Origin: Micrasema longulum
Taxonomy: Eukaryota > Arthropoda > Insecta > Trichoptera > Brachycentridae
Direction of reading: 5' to 3'
Length of the DNA: 64,000 nucleotides
NCBI GenBank assembly: GCA_022494885.1
Contig: JAGVSM010002762.1
Span: 83,616-147,615, forward strand
Part shown: piece by piece, positions 52,625 to 62,682 of the stretch
Layout of the letters: each line of letters begins with the position of its first letter
How positions within the stretch are numbered: the stretch's first letter is position 1
Translations under genes and position numbers: made by a program
Notes under the pieces: model-generated
Told to the model about the DNA's origin: nothing
The model's input: only the letters and a program-made list of their open reading frames with translations
Database searches by the model: none

Positions 52625-53210
52625 TATATTTATTTATTTATTATATATACGGCCTAAGCCAATTACAACAGTTACATGAAGAAACATAAATGCAAGAAAC
52701 TGAACAAAAAGAAAATAAAACTATTTAGCAAAGACAAACAAGGGCAAAACAATAATTGTATACAATATACTCAAAAAAAAACGAAAGACCAAAAACTTTG
52801 AGCTAAACCATGCCAATCCAACTTCATCCCACACTGTTTAGTCGCGAAGAGATCTACGAAAAGCCGGAAGATCTATCCCAAAAAATTCCAAGTCGTGTGA
52901 TGAATTGACTAATCTACACATTCTGGACATTGGGGCATAAAAACCAAAGTTGCTCTTAGAAGATTTTATAAATAGAAGATTTTGACTTCTGGTGACACGG
53001 TTGGAAACATGAAAAGAAATTGACTGCAACAGAGATGGGACACCACTAAAAGCATTAAGTATTTTGAAAATGCATATAAGGTCCATCTTAGTTCTACGTC
53101 TCTCCAATGAAGACAGATTAAGAGATTGCTCTACTTCAAAATAAGGATAATTACCCCTTTGTAATCCGAGCAACCATGCCACTTTTCTTAGAAAACGGTG
53201 TTGGACAGAA
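52625..53210 (-). mobile_element. 5'-truncated LINE (APMSRLC family), copy 3
   Basis: The minus strand opens VQHRFLRKVAWLLGLQRG (starting upstream of any Met), then SLNLSSLERRRTKMDLIC, IFKILNAFSGVPSLLQSI, FGFYAPMSRMCRLVNSSH and FFGIDLPAFRRSLRD with a stop. This is the C-terminal 120 residues of a Jockey/I-like RT ('VQ..F.R', 'L..RR...DL...FKILN'). The 3' UTR is shared with 14590-14872 and ends in TTATTTATTTATTAT on the plus strand. No internal stop, so it is a fairly young copy. Confidence 0.9.
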
Positions 53211-53645
53211 GGGCACAGGATATAAAAGAATCATGCCAATTTTCATGTGTGGCGTCTAATGGCGTCTAACGGCAGTTCACATGGTCTGCATTTTTGTTAA
53301 AAAATATTTGACAAATATAATGTAAACGCTCTACTTTCCAAGTAATTGAACTAGATTTTTTTTATAAAAGATAAATGTCGATTAAGTAACAGTAAGTTGC
53401 CATTATTTTTATTATTAATCTTTGTTTAAAATTGAAAAAATGAATAAACAAAATAAATACTGAAAATAAAGCGATAATTTAGTATGTATGAAAACCAATG
53501 TATTTTTATCTAAAACAGTACAAGCTATTACCATGAAGCGGGCTCCTTAAAATTTATAAGTTTATTTATTTGTCTAAAAGGTTTGATAAATTAAAAATAT
53601 TATATCTCAAAACTTAATTACACTACATACTAATTGGTACAATAA
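53211..53645. other. unassigned AT-rich sequence
   Basis: Contains a small duplication of GGCGTCTAA near 53250; nothing else. Confidence 0.35.
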
Positions 53646-53649
53646 GAAG

Positions 53650-53880
53650 TAAAAAAAATAAATGTTTTCAGGCGTTACCGAGTAGGTGAATGGTTCGGCC
53701 GAATGAGAAAATGTGGATGATTAAACATAGGCAGAATGGTGAATGTTACACAGCAAGTGTTAAGGTGGCCACTTGAACCAGCCAATGACAAGTCATAAGC
53801 CTTGTAATTGTTTATGCTTCAATAATTCCTTCTCAAAAATGTTTTACCTCTCAATTGCAACAAATAAATATTATAATTAT
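53650..53880 (-). mobile_element. family F repeat, left arm of an inverted pair
   Basis: CAGGCGTTACCGAGTAGGTG, GGCAGAATGGTGAATGTTAC, GGTGGCCACTTGAACCAGCC and AATGACAAGTCATAAGCC, then a degraded end ACCTCTCAATTGCAACAAA. Confidence 0.75.
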
Positions 53881-53924
53881 CTTTTAATTTTATGAAAAAA
53901 TATTTTTTAAAAACATTACGACAG

Positions 53925-54130
53925 AGAGAGAGATAACATTTTAGAGAAGGGAATATGAAATTCTACGAATTAACAAGCCAAAAGAGATGTTATAAGCTGG
54001 TTTATGTGGCTATTCTACACACTGTGTATCATTAATTATTTTGCCTATGTTTGAACAATCATATTTCTTCAATTCATCCATCGGTTGATCCGTGTGAAGT
54101 GAATGTTGTGCATTGAAAGTTCCAGCCACT
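53925..54130 (+). mobile_element. family F repeat, right arm of an inverted pair
   Basis: GACAGAGAGAGAGATAACAT, TTAGAGAAGGGAATATGAAA, TAAGCTGGTTTATGTGGC and TTTGAACAATCATATTTC are the plus-strand order. With 53650-53880 it makes an inverted pair about 45 bp apart. Confidence 0.7.
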
Positions 54131-54695
54131 TACCCGGATCTGTTTAATAGGTCTTCCGATCTCTTTTTAGATCTGCACATTGCAAACACAAATTTTAAGC
54201 TTTAGTAAATGGTTAATTAAAAAACAATATTCTTCTTTTACAAAAGAATAGCGTTTTTAAAATTTGTCGTTTACTGCTTTTAATTCCCTTCTTACCCGCC
54301 AGTGCACCTCAGTAAACATAGTCAATTTATCTGTCACTAATTTAATCTAATTTTCCAAATTCCGACGGCATAGGGTATGTAAGTTAGAAGAAGCAACTCA
54401 GCCCAACCCCCCGCCGATACACGCTTTCCAGCCCTACTCATTAGTGTATTAGTAGATAAATCCTCTTCCCTTTTACGGAAATGGACAATACTTCTAAGCA
54501 AGAAGGTAGTAACAAACATTATCAAAGTTTTGATTGAATGGAAGTTTTATGTATTTAGAATTTTTTTGTCGTGTCTTTATCACAACTGTTTTTTTTTCAT
54601 TGTAAATTTATTTACTGGAGTTAGTTGTTTAGAAAGAAATCAATTATTTATCAGACGGCATTAGAAACTCATTTTGTTTGCTCAATACTGCCTTC
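54131..54695. other. unassigned sequence
   Basis: A 62-codon minus frame at 54337-54525 is not recognised. Confidence 0.35.
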
Positions 54696-54719
54696 TTGCA
54701 TGGAAAGTCAGAATGAGGA

Positions 54720-55165
54720 AGTTCTGTGTCTTTTTTTATTTGTTAATGGAATATTAAACTAAGGAAAATTTGTTTTTATTTTATTTTTATTCATCTTATT
54801 ATCAGCGTCATGATTTTCTAAAGTTTTGTATTTCTGAAATAACTCAATGATTTTTTAAAGTTTTGTATTTTGGAAACAACTCCGCGTGCAACGTCAGAAG
54901 TTGTTCTATGACAGTTCTTCCGATTGGTTTGTTTACGGTGACCAAACGGGATATCCTTCAAACCTCTTATATTATTGGATGGTTCATATGAACCAATGAC
55001 GTCATTCAAAGTAGTGCGTTTGTATTGAAATATATATAAATATTTTTTTTCGTACATTTTTAAGAAATTTTAATGTACAATTTAATGCTCCAATTTTTAC
55101 AGCGCGCAAGAAAACATTTTTTGTATCCCATTTTCCGTAGGGCTGAAGTTCCTCATTGCATTGCC
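54720..55165 (+). repeat. family H repeat, copy 1
   Basis: AAAGTTTTGTATTTCTGAAA, GACAGTTCTTCCGATTGG, CATATGAACCAATGACGTCA, TTCAAAGTAGTGCGTTTG, TGTACAATTTAATGCTCCAA and CGTAGGGCTGAAGTTCCTCA recur in order at 57885-58283. A 5' part (AAAGTTTTGTATTT) is duplicated in tandem here. No coding. Confidence 0.8.
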
Positions 55166-55304
55166 ACCATGAATATCATACGACTATTATCCTATTATAA
55201 TAAAAAACAATGGAGACTTAGATTCCTCGAAGGGTATCCCACGTTTTTACCCATGCGTTGGAAAATTTTGTAAGTTTACCAAAATCATTCATATTGCAAA
55301 AGAA

Positions 55305-55745
55305 ATTGAAATTACCTGTTGGCCTCATTACTTCCATCAAGGTATCGAACATCGTCTCACTTACCATTTCAAGAATTGGACACCTCCGAAGGATGTGTTT
55401 AGCTGTCTCATGCCCAGTATGATTTTCAGCAAGGGAGAACTCATAGAGTTTGCCCCTAAATTCGCCATGACCCGTTACTAGTTGGATCGTAGTGACTCAT
55501 ATTAAGGGGCTTGAACTTTATTCTGCAATGAATGCTCGGGAAGAGTGAGTTCGTTTCCTTGTAGCCGCTGAGTCCCATCTGATTTGCCACTCGTCAAGCG
55601 ATTTCATTCTTACTGCAGCAATTAAGAGAGCCAGTTTGTAATCTTCTCGCAGCTGAAAACTTAAGCCGAAATAGTCCTGATGTACATTGAAAATATCCAC
55701 CACACACCCAAATCCATTTTAAAGACTAAATGTTCTTCTTAGGAT
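55305..55745 (-). pseudogene. R1/I-like LINE RNase H tail
   Basis: The minus strand reads EDYKLALLIAAVRMKSLD, EWQIRWDSAATRKRTHSS, RAFIAE, then after a frameshift TTIQLVTGHGEFRGKLYE, FSLAENHTGHETAKHILR and RCPILEMVSETMFDTLM. 'W...W........T....' then 'L.TGHG.F..YL..F', '..ET..H.L..CP' is the RNase H end and C-terminal motif of R1/I-type LINEs. It is a different family from 46134-46664. Confidence 0.82.
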
Positions 55746-55859
55746 TCTCTCATACAAGCAAGCATTTTTTTTTGTAGCGTATTGAAATTTCAGAATGTTT
55801 TTCACTTTGATAAATGATAAATAATGCATAATTTCGTTTTTATACAAGACAAACAATTA

Positions 55860-56170
55860 TTTAATTATGTTTTTGACCAGTTTTAATGATTTTTAAAATC
55901 TGACTAATTACACAACCTAAGATGTGCTTTTTACAGAAAACAGACAGCCCCAGTATATCTAATGTACGTTATGTCATTTTGTATTCGACATAATATTATT
56001 TTGTATTTATATAAGGGTACTTAATTGTGATGACTCACTTAGTTTTTTTGTTACAATAACTTAAAAATAATTGAATTATATGTTAAAGGAATTTTGGTGA
56101 TATTTTAGGTCTGGCTAATCACAAAACTAAAATTATGCTTTTTGCAGAAAACCGCCAAACTTTGAATGTG
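55860..56170. repeat. family G-related sequence
   Basis: TTTTTGACCAGTTTTAATGA and a pair of related blocks (CTGACTAATTACACAACC-TAAGATGTGC / CTGGCTAATCACAAAACT-AAAATTATGC, each followed by TTTTTGCAGAAAAC-like text) resemble the interior of family G. Confidence 0.4.
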
Positions 56171-56334
56171 TGTGATGACATTCTGTATTTAAACATATTT
56201 TTTATTACAAGTATTTTTAAATGAATGAATTAACAAAATTAAAAAAAAGAGGTTGGCACACGAAGTATCAATTAAAAATTCTGTAATTTTGTCAATTTAG
56301 TTTTTTTTAATTTAAAAACTTCAGTGTATCGTAA

Positions 56335-56535
56335 AATCATTTAAATAAAAAAAAATGGTATTGTGTAATGTAGCCACCTTTAGCGCAGATAAAAGCATCG
56401 AATTTGTCCAAGAAGGCTTCACACGCTGCACGAATGTGGGCTGATGGTATTATGTCCCATTCTCAGCGAAGAGCAATCTTTACAGCGTCAACCGTCTCAT
56501 ATTTTTTAGCTGATACTTTGGCCTCTTGAATGGAC
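56335..56535 (-). pseudogene. Tc1/mariner-superfamily transposase C-terminal remnant
   Basis: The minus strand reads SAKKYETVDAVKIALR, a stop, EWDIIPSAHIRAACEAFL and DKFDAFICAKGGYITQ. 'L...W..IP...IR......L.AVI.AKGG.I' is the C-terminal end of Tc1-like transposases, after the catalytic core. One internal stop; the DDE residues are not included. No inverted ends found. Confidence 0.72.
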
Positions 56536-56705
56536 CATATGGAAAAGTCCATAAATTAATATTTCAAATTTTGTAAGCAAATATGCGAACAAATATTTAC
56601 ATTGAAAACATTTAAAGTCCCTTTCATTGTCGCCTTAAGCCTCCTTATCGTCTACATGGTAGGGACAAGGGAATGTATGAATAAAGTCTTCTTCTTTCTG
56701 TGCCA

Positions 56706-57388
56706 TATCAGGTCTCCCCGACGTTGGCGATCACTCTAGAGTAGGCATTCCGGTCCTGCGCCAACTGGAACAGCGCCTCAACCCCACGCACTCCCGTCCA
56801 GTCGCGGATGTTTCTCAGCCAGGACATCTGTCGCCTTCCAACCCCACGCTTTCCCTCGATCTTTCCCATCATAATAAGCTGTAGAAGCGTATATTTGCTT
56901 CCGTGCATGATATGGCCCAGATATGCGAGTTTTCTCTGTTTTATTGAGGACAGTAGTTCTTTTTCGGCATTGGCTCGTCTCAACACCTTCACGTTGGTCA
57001 CTAAATCTGTCCACGGGATTTACAGCATTCTCCGGTGAAGCCACATTTCAAAAGCCTCTAATCAGTTCATGGAGTTCACCTTGAGAGTCCATGTTTCAAC
57101 CCCGTAGAGCAGTATTGACCACACATAGCACTTGACTATCCTCTGTCTCAGTTTTAAATTAAGACTATCACTGCAGAAGAATGATTTCATGCCATTGAAT
57201 GCTGATCGTGCTATTTCTATTCAGCATCTAATTTCCTTATCCGGATCCAGATCAGAAGTGATTTGACTGCCGAGGTATTTAAAGTTAGTCACTTTCTCTA
57301 TTGTTTGACCATTTATTTGCAATACAGCATTATTGTGAGGGTTTCGGTTAAACACTATCATCTTTGATTTGGCCACGTGAATAAAGTA
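56706..57388 (-). pseudogene. endonuclease-RT LINE C-terminal domain, about 225 codons
   Basis: One continuous minus-strand frame with three stops: VAKSKMIVFNRNPHNNAV, NGQTIEKVTNFKYLGSQI, TSDLDPDKEIRC, (stop) IEIARSAFNGMKSFFCSD, CYVWSILLYGVETWTLKV, AFEMWLHRRML, (stop) IPWTDLVTNVKVLRRANA, AYLGHIMHGSKYTLLQL, GKIEGKRGVGRRQMSWLR. This is the region after the catalytic YADD of the widespread insect 'endonuclease-reverse transcriptase' LINE, ending with CCCCGACGTTGGCGATC in the 3' tail. It is the longest uninterrupted LINE remnant here. Confidence 0.93.
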
Positions 57389-57539
57389 AATAAATTAATC
57401 AATCACCTAGTTCAAACCCTTTTATGTCAACAGTGATAGAAAATATTAGTATTTTCTTTCCGGAGTACCAGAATGCCCCCAGGTTTCCCTCGAGGCATTG
57501 TTACACAATGCGTATTTTTTTTATTTAAATTGTCAAATA

Positions 57540-57675
57540 ACCACTATCCTTAAAAATGCCTAGACATCCATTTTTTCTTCTCTAAAATGTTCACCCTCTC
57601 TGTTGTCTCACTCTTATCTAAATAACTCCCTAGTGGGTGAGATATATTCTTTGTCTACAAACATTAGGATTGTTA
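57540..57675 (-). repeat. family F end with flank block
   Basis: AATGCCTAGACATCCATTTT, TTCTCTAAAATGTTCACCC, TCTCTGTTGTCTCACTC, TTATCTAAATAACTCCCTAG, TTTGTCTACAAACATTAGG: the end of family F with the outer flank block in the order seen, inverted, at 24268-24400. Confidence 0.65.
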
Positions 57676-57884
57676 AATGTTCCACTAAATCTTTTCAAAA
57701 TTCATTTGTTAATCGAACCTGCAATATGTGTAATCAGAATTAAAATTGTATTGATATTAATAAAATATCTTTATCTTCCTTTAAACATGAAATTTCCAAA
57801 AAAAAATTCAAGTTTTGATGTTGCGCCTTGAATTTGCAGCCTATAATATGCAGGTTATGTGCAATGAGGAAATTCAGTGGTTTT

Positions 57885-58290
57885 TTTCAATTTTTTTTAT
57901 TTGTTAATAGACTGTTAAACTAAGTCAAAATTTAATTTTTACATATCGTATTATCGGCGCTACGTTTTTTTAAAGTTTTGTATTTCTGAAATAACTCCGC
58001 GTGTGACGTCAGAGGTTCATTTCCGCTTATTCTCATTCAGTTCTTCCTATTGGTCCAGAAGCGACAAGCAGACCGGAAATCTTCCATAGCTCTCAGATCA
58101 TAGGTTGATTCACATGAACCAGTGACGTCATTTAAAGTAGTGCGTTTTTATCAAAATATTTTTTATTATTTTTTCTGTACATTTTCAAGAAACTTTGCAG
58201 TACAATTTAATGCTCTAATTTTTACCCCGCGTAAGAAAACATTTTTTGTATCCAATTTCCCGTAGGGCTGAAGTTCCTCATTCTGTATGT
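57885..58290 (+). repeat. family H repeat, copy 2
   Basis: Direct repeat of 54720-55165, same orientation. It has an extra TTCCGCTTATTCTCATTC and AAGCGACAAGCAGACCGG segment and lacks the tandem duplication of copy 1. Confidence 0.8.
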
Positions 58291-58339
58291 AGGCATATAA
58301 TAAATGTACACCGTATGGTCAACTAAAGTTGAACTTTAT

Positions 58340-58534
58340 ATTAAAATATGCTACTGAGTGACCAATATTCAAAAGTAGATATATTTTTATTAATATGTAT
58401 ATTTTGAATAATATTATAAGTTTTGTATGATTAGTTATTTTATGTTATGTATAATTTTTATGTGACAACGTTTACAATAGCAATATAATGTGGAAGCCTC
58501 TAATTGGAATTTATGAAATGTATTTATAACACAA
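58340..58534. repeat. 195-bp flanking repeat, left copy
   Basis: GTGACCAATATTCAAAAGTA, AATATTATAAGTTTTGTATG, TTAGTTATTTTATG, TTTATGTGACAACGTTTAC and TATAATGTGGAAGCCTCTA are repeated in direct orientation at 59150-59345, bracketing a family I copy. The right copy runs into a LINE-like tail, so both may be the same LINE 3' UTR. Confidence 0.75.
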
Positions 58535-59148
58535 TAGCGGACCCGACAGACGTTGTCCTGCCCAACCGTTGGTTTGCCTGCTATTAGCTTGAAAAAATAC
58601 TTTTCATTGATTAGTAGGTACTTGTTTATGGTGGAATTCCAAAACATAAAAACAAAATTTTTTCAAATATGGCATTCTTTTTGCAAATGTTAAACTCCGG
58701 TTGTCTCACCAACAAAGTGGTGTACTTATGTAGGAATATGATTTTTAAAAATTTGAATTTAATATTATCTTAGTGTTACCAAAAATCCAATCAAAAGATC
58801 AAAAGGGTAGAAATTATAGGGAATTTAAAGAAAAAATCTGATTGAGATTCACAAAAACAAATGCTGTTTGTAAACAATCAAAAACAAACAACAAAAAAAC
58901 AACATCTTTCTATTTTTTTGCAAATGCATTCTCCTCAAATGCAACCCTGGTGATCGATGAATAAAACATTTATGCTCCTAACATATTTTTTACATATTCC
59001 ATTGAAGATTTTAATATCTACGAACACGCATAGCGGAAAGATCTATATTTCTCTAAAAAGCCGTCCGTAAATCGGTTAAGCCGTTTAGGAAGAGTACGGT
59101 GACATCACACGTACAGAGGAATGATATATATATATATATATATAAAGA
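58535..59148 (-). repeat. family I repeat, copy 3
   Basis: AGCGGACCCGACAGACGTTG, TCCTGCCCAACCGTTGG, CAAATGTTAAACTCCGGTT, CAAAAATCCAATCAAAAGAT, TGCATTCTCCTCAAATGC and AAATCGGTTAAGCCGTTTAG follow the reverse order of 49070-49760. It ends with a (TA)n run at 59124-59146. Confidence 0.75.
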
Positions 59149-59149
59149 T

Positions 59150-59430
59150 ATGCAACTGTGTCACCAATATTCAAGTAGATATATTTTTTATAATACATTT
59201 AACATAATTACATTTACATTTTTAGTAATATTATAAGTTTTGTATGATTAGTTATTTTATGTAATGTATAATTTTTATGTGACAACATTTACAATAACAA
59301 TATTATGTGGAAGCCTGTAATTGGAATTCATGATACGTATTTATAATATAATTGTATTTTATAAATGTCTGTTTCCATTTATAAATGTCTGTTTCCAATG
59401 AAATAAAATAAAATAAAAATAAAATAAAAC
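59150..59430. repeat. 195-bp flanking repeat, right copy, with LINE-like tail
   Basis: It matches 58340-58534 (about 190 bp), then continues TATTTTATAAATGTCTGTTT (tandemly doubled at 59352-59394) and AATAAAATAAAATAAAAAT, a simple tail of the kind ending LINE copies. Confidence 0.7.
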
Positions 59431-59915
59431 AAACTGTCAAATCTAATTGTTTTGGTTTTATTTTTCCATTCTTATCATTTAAACAGTTTTTTTCCTGGTG
59501 CCAAGTATGTCTTAGGTCTCAAGAGGTTAAAACACGTTAGAAGTATGAACCCAGTAAAACTTTTTTCTTAATTATTTAATGCTATCTGAAAGAACAAACG
59601 TTTATTGTTAAAGATTATTAAAATGTGAAAATCACATAAACGCAATGCTTTATGCTCAGTACACGCGGGATAAGGGTAAAGCAATGAAGTTTATCCTCAA
59701 AGCATTCCTGCATTTGTCTGAGCCAATAATTCATCGAAATGTTTGTTATACTTCTACAAAAATACGTACTTAAATCGTTTGTATGGCAAACGCATATGTT
59801 TACATTCACTTAAATAGAAAATGTGTTCTATTTATTGGTACCTAATAACACCTGTTGTATATTGGGAAACGTCCTAATATTTCCCAGAATAATTTCATGT
59901 CCACTGGAATAATAT
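59431..59915. other. unassigned AT-rich sequence
   Basis: A 63-codon minus frame at 59618-59809 is not recognised. Confidence 0.35.
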
Positions 59916-59919
59916 TTAT

Positions 59920-60034
59920 TTATTTTATTTGTTACGGTTCACAAATAATAAACAATACACATAAGTAAAATAATCATAATTTGTTGTGTTCAGATATTGT
60001 TCATCAATTATTTAGGAACCCAACATGAACAAAT
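59920..60034 (-). mobile_element. LINE 3' UTR (MEFRRQILDL family), interrupted
   Basis: TTTATTTGTTACGGTTCACA, AATAATAAACAATACACAT and GATATTGTTCATCAATTATT match 43345-43440. It stops exactly at the left end of a family F element. Confidence 0.7.
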
Positions 60035-60036
60035 TA

Positions 60037-60435
60037 TTAACATATTACAACAGAGATGAAGAACATTCAAGAGAAGGTAATATAGAAGTCTAGGCATCTA
60101 CAGGGCTTATGACCTGTCAATAGCTGGTTTAAGTGGCCACTTTACACACTGTGTAACATTCACCATTCTGCCTATATTTGAACATCTATATTCCTTTGAT
60201 TCTTTTATCTGTTGATGTTTGTGAAGTTAAAGAGCTGAAACCTTTATTTATGCGAGTGAGATTCGTCTAATTGAATTATTTCACCTGCATACTAGGCAAC
60301 GCCTGAAAATGTTTTTTTTAGTTTCTATACTTTTTCATGGAATAGGTAATTTATCAACAATATTTTGAGTTTGTCCAAATTTTTGTAGATATTACCTTCT
60401 CTTGAATGTTTTTCATCTCTGTTGTAATATGTTAA
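60037..60435 (+). mobile_element. family F element, reference copy with about 50-bp inverted ends
   Basis: Left TTAACATATTACAACAGAGA and on to TTCAAGAGAAGGTAATAT; right ATATTACCTTCTCTTGAA to CTCTGTTGTAATATGTTAA: inverted copies over about 50 bp with one or two mismatches. TA flanks both ends (60035-60036, 60436-60437). 399 bp, non-coding, with TTTAAGTGGCCACTTTACAC inside. The structure fits a Tc1/mariner-type MITE, but a shared outer flank (see findings) leaves the true limits open. Confidence 0.8.
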
Positions 60436-60474
60436 TATAAACAGCTCCCCGGGGAGTTGAATCCAGTTCTTGTC

Positions 60475-60625
60475 TACACCAATCGCAGCGTGTCAATCCA
60501 AAAACTATGAAATATTCTAGTATGAAAACACAAAATAAATATTTCATATCAACCATGTCGGGAATCGAACCGGAAACCTCTCACGTGGTAGGCAAATGCG
60601 CTGACCATTACACCACGAGGCCGAT
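60475..60625 (-). mobile_element. SINE-A, internally deleted
   Basis: The tRNA head is well kept on the minus strand (GGCCTCGTGGTGTAATGG, GGTTTCCGGTTCGATTCC); the 3' third is fused after a deletion (CACCAATCGCAGCGTGTC). Confidence 0.85.
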
Positions 60626-61020
60626 TATTAATTTATTGATTAAAAACTAGTGCTTTTAGTGTCCTACTTATTATGATAACAATATTTGTTCAACAAGCAT
60701 GATATAACATTGAATTAAAAAAAATGATATTAAAATAGTACAAATGTTTAGTAGCAACTAGTTGCGTAGCACAAACTATGTATATGTCCAATTTTTGGCC
60801 AATTTTTCCAACAAATTGGATTAATTTATTAATTTCAACCTATAAGTAAAAAAAAAAAAAAATTGTTACTGTATTATTATTAAAACGTTTAATTTTAAAC
60901 TTTATGTTTAAAATATGTGCACATTATCGAATTTATTACTAAAAGTAATATCCCAAACGTTGTTCCAATTTGGACAGTGGGAAAAATAAAGAACCATTTA
61001 TTGAACCCAAAAGATAAGAA
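60626..61020. other. AT-rich, perhaps upstream remnant of the Penelope-like element
   Basis: A 145-codon minus-strand frame (60939-61376) overlaps the endonuclease remnant on the opposite strand and is a shadow. The plus strand here has no clear motif. Confidence 0.35.
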
Positions 61021-61070
61021 TCCCCTGGAAACGGAAGCTGTTTAAAAACTAAGTTGCCAAGGACGTGATG

Positions 61071-61349
61071 GGGCGACAAACAGGGCGCACAGCAAAGAAA
61101 AGGATTGACAAACATAAAAGAGCGTGTAAACTTGGGCATCCTGACAAATTTGCAATAGCGGAACACTTTATAGACGCCAGACATTTTTTCGCCTTTGAAC
61201 CGAAAATTTGACATAAATCCAGTAATTACAGTGCACGAATAATAAAAGAGGCAATTGAAATAGAGATACCCAAATAAAATAAACAAAGACGACGGGTTGA
61301 AATTAAACTCAACATAGTTCCCAGCAGTACATACTACAAAAATAAATAG
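61071..61349 (+). pseudogene. Penelope-like element GIY-YIG endonuclease remnant
   Basis: One plus frame reads GRQTGRTAKKRIDKHKRA, CKLGHPDKFAIAEHFIDA, RHFFAFEPKI, a stop, HKSSNYSARIIKEAIEIE, IPK, a stop, then NKQRRRVEIKLNIVPSS. The order 'G.TGRT...R..EH', 'G.P.KSA.AEH....GH', 'Y..R..KEA.EI....N.NR..G..L...W.P' is the second half of the GIY-YIG endonuclease at the C terminus of Penelope-like elements. Two stops make it inactive. A hammerhead block follows 84 bp downstream, as expected of a Penelope terminal repeat. Confidence 0.85.
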
Positions 61350-61432
61350 AATTGTGCCTACTGCCGACTGCGACACGGTACAAATGATTAGTACTTAAAC
61401 ACATACATTTTTCAACAAAACACTCAGTTTAC

Positions 61433-61497
61433 CCAGAAGATGGCTCCTGCAATGGTAGCCAAAACGTTGGAATAAATCCAACACACACGGTATCACC
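61433..61497 (+). ncRNA. hammerhead-like motif, Penelope type A, copy 2 (mutated)
   Basis: CAGAAGAUGGCUCCUGCAAU, then GGUAGCC, AAAACGUUGG and CAACACACACGGUAUCACC align with the minus-strand motif of 1541-1622. Here the core has CAGAAGA for CUGAAGA and CAAAAC for GAAAC, so it should not cleave. It lies in the right place downstream of the endonuclease. Confidence 0.7.
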
Positions 61498-61884
61498 GAA
61501 AAAAGAACAAAATCGATATCGTAAGAAATACCAAATCATGTTTTGAGCCTTTATTAATAAGGACCAAGAAGGTACATTTTTTATATGAAGAGGTCTCTCA
61601 TTCTAGAGTCTGGCACTTGTTTTAGTTAAAGATTAACCGTCTGGAAACCCAGATCTGCTATTCATACAATTGGACAGGATCTTCTGAAAACCCCTTCGAA
61701 TTGTTTTTCTTGTCTTTGACATAGAGCATGAATATCGTGCGCGCTGCCATCGATGATTGGCCGTCACGTATAAAGGACTGTGAAAACTAAATGCAACGCA
61801 CTCGTATTTCGATCATCTTTTTCATGAAAGGAAGATGATCTTTATGCTTCAAAATACTTCGTAACAGTATTTGTGGTAGAACTA
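61498..61884. other. unassigned sequence
   Basis: Likely partly the rest of the Penelope-like terminal repeat; no proof. Confidence 0.3.
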
Positions 61885-62025
61885 GATATAAAGTAAACAA
61901 AGTTATGCTGAAAGCAGCCGGTCCACATTTTTGAAAAAATGAGATATGTTATCGGGTGCAGTAAGGTCTATTCTATGTTCTGCTTAAAACAACCAGACCG
62001 CTTTCAAAAATAATAATATATTTAA
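61885..62025 (-). repeat. family G, end fragment
   Basis: GTTATGCTGAAAGCAGCCGG, ATGAGATATGTTATCGGGTG, AGTAAGGTCTATTCTATG, TTCTGCTTAAAACAACCAGA: reverse complement of 22905-23035. Confidence 0.7.
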
Positions 62026-62094
62026 ACTAATTAAAACTAAAAGCAGTTTTTACACTTGTTCAAAAAAATTCTTTAAATTCATATGACAAAACAA

Positions 62095-62445
62095 GTTTAG
62101 ACTGCTTCGATAGGAAAATCCTCCGCAGAATCCTCAGACCCATTAAGGATGGTCAGACATGGCGGAAAATATTTAACACAGAGCTCTATGATCTTTACCG
62201 GGACTAGGGTATTTGCACAGCATAGGGTGTCTGGAGCCCGCAAAAAGAGTATTGTTTAACGAGCCAGAAGGGCGAAAAATTATTAGTAGACCGAAACTGT
62301 AAATATTGGGTAATATTCTGGCAGATTGTAGGGTTTTGGGGCAGCAAAACTGAGAGGTGGCAGCCAGATACAGGACCAGATGGAGACGTTTCTTGGATGA
62401 TGCTTCGACCCACCGAGTGTTGTTATGCTGAGAATATGTAAGTAA
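62095..62445 (+). pseudogene. endonuclease-RT LINE fragment (FDRKILRRI type)
   Basis: The plus frame reads LDCFDRKILRRILRPIKD, GQTWRKIFNTELYDLYRD and, with stops and shifts, ARKKSIV, RARRAKNY, KLRGGSQIQDQMETFL. The blocks 'FERKILRRI.GP..', 'W..R.N.EL..LY' and 'GRP..RW.D.' mark the C-terminal part of an insect LINE, different from 56706-57388. Confidence 0.78.
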
Positions 62446-62682
62446 AAATTATAAGACAACATAGAAATCTCAGAAATTAAAAAAGCGACTCACAATAAAA
62501 AAAGAATATTAATAACCAAAGAAACAATATTTCTTTTAGTCCTCTCCTGTCTAGCTTTAAAAATATTGATATCAAATTACAACCCGTGTAAGAAAGAAAA
62601 AACATACCTTAATTTATTGAGTCCACGTGTAGTATTCAGTAAACATGATAAAAATAAAATAGGAATTAATTCATTAGTTACG

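Noticed and set aside
60939..61376. 145-codon minus-strand frame as a membrane protein gene
   Set aside because: It is the opposite strand of the Penelope-like endonuclease remnant and has no independent support.
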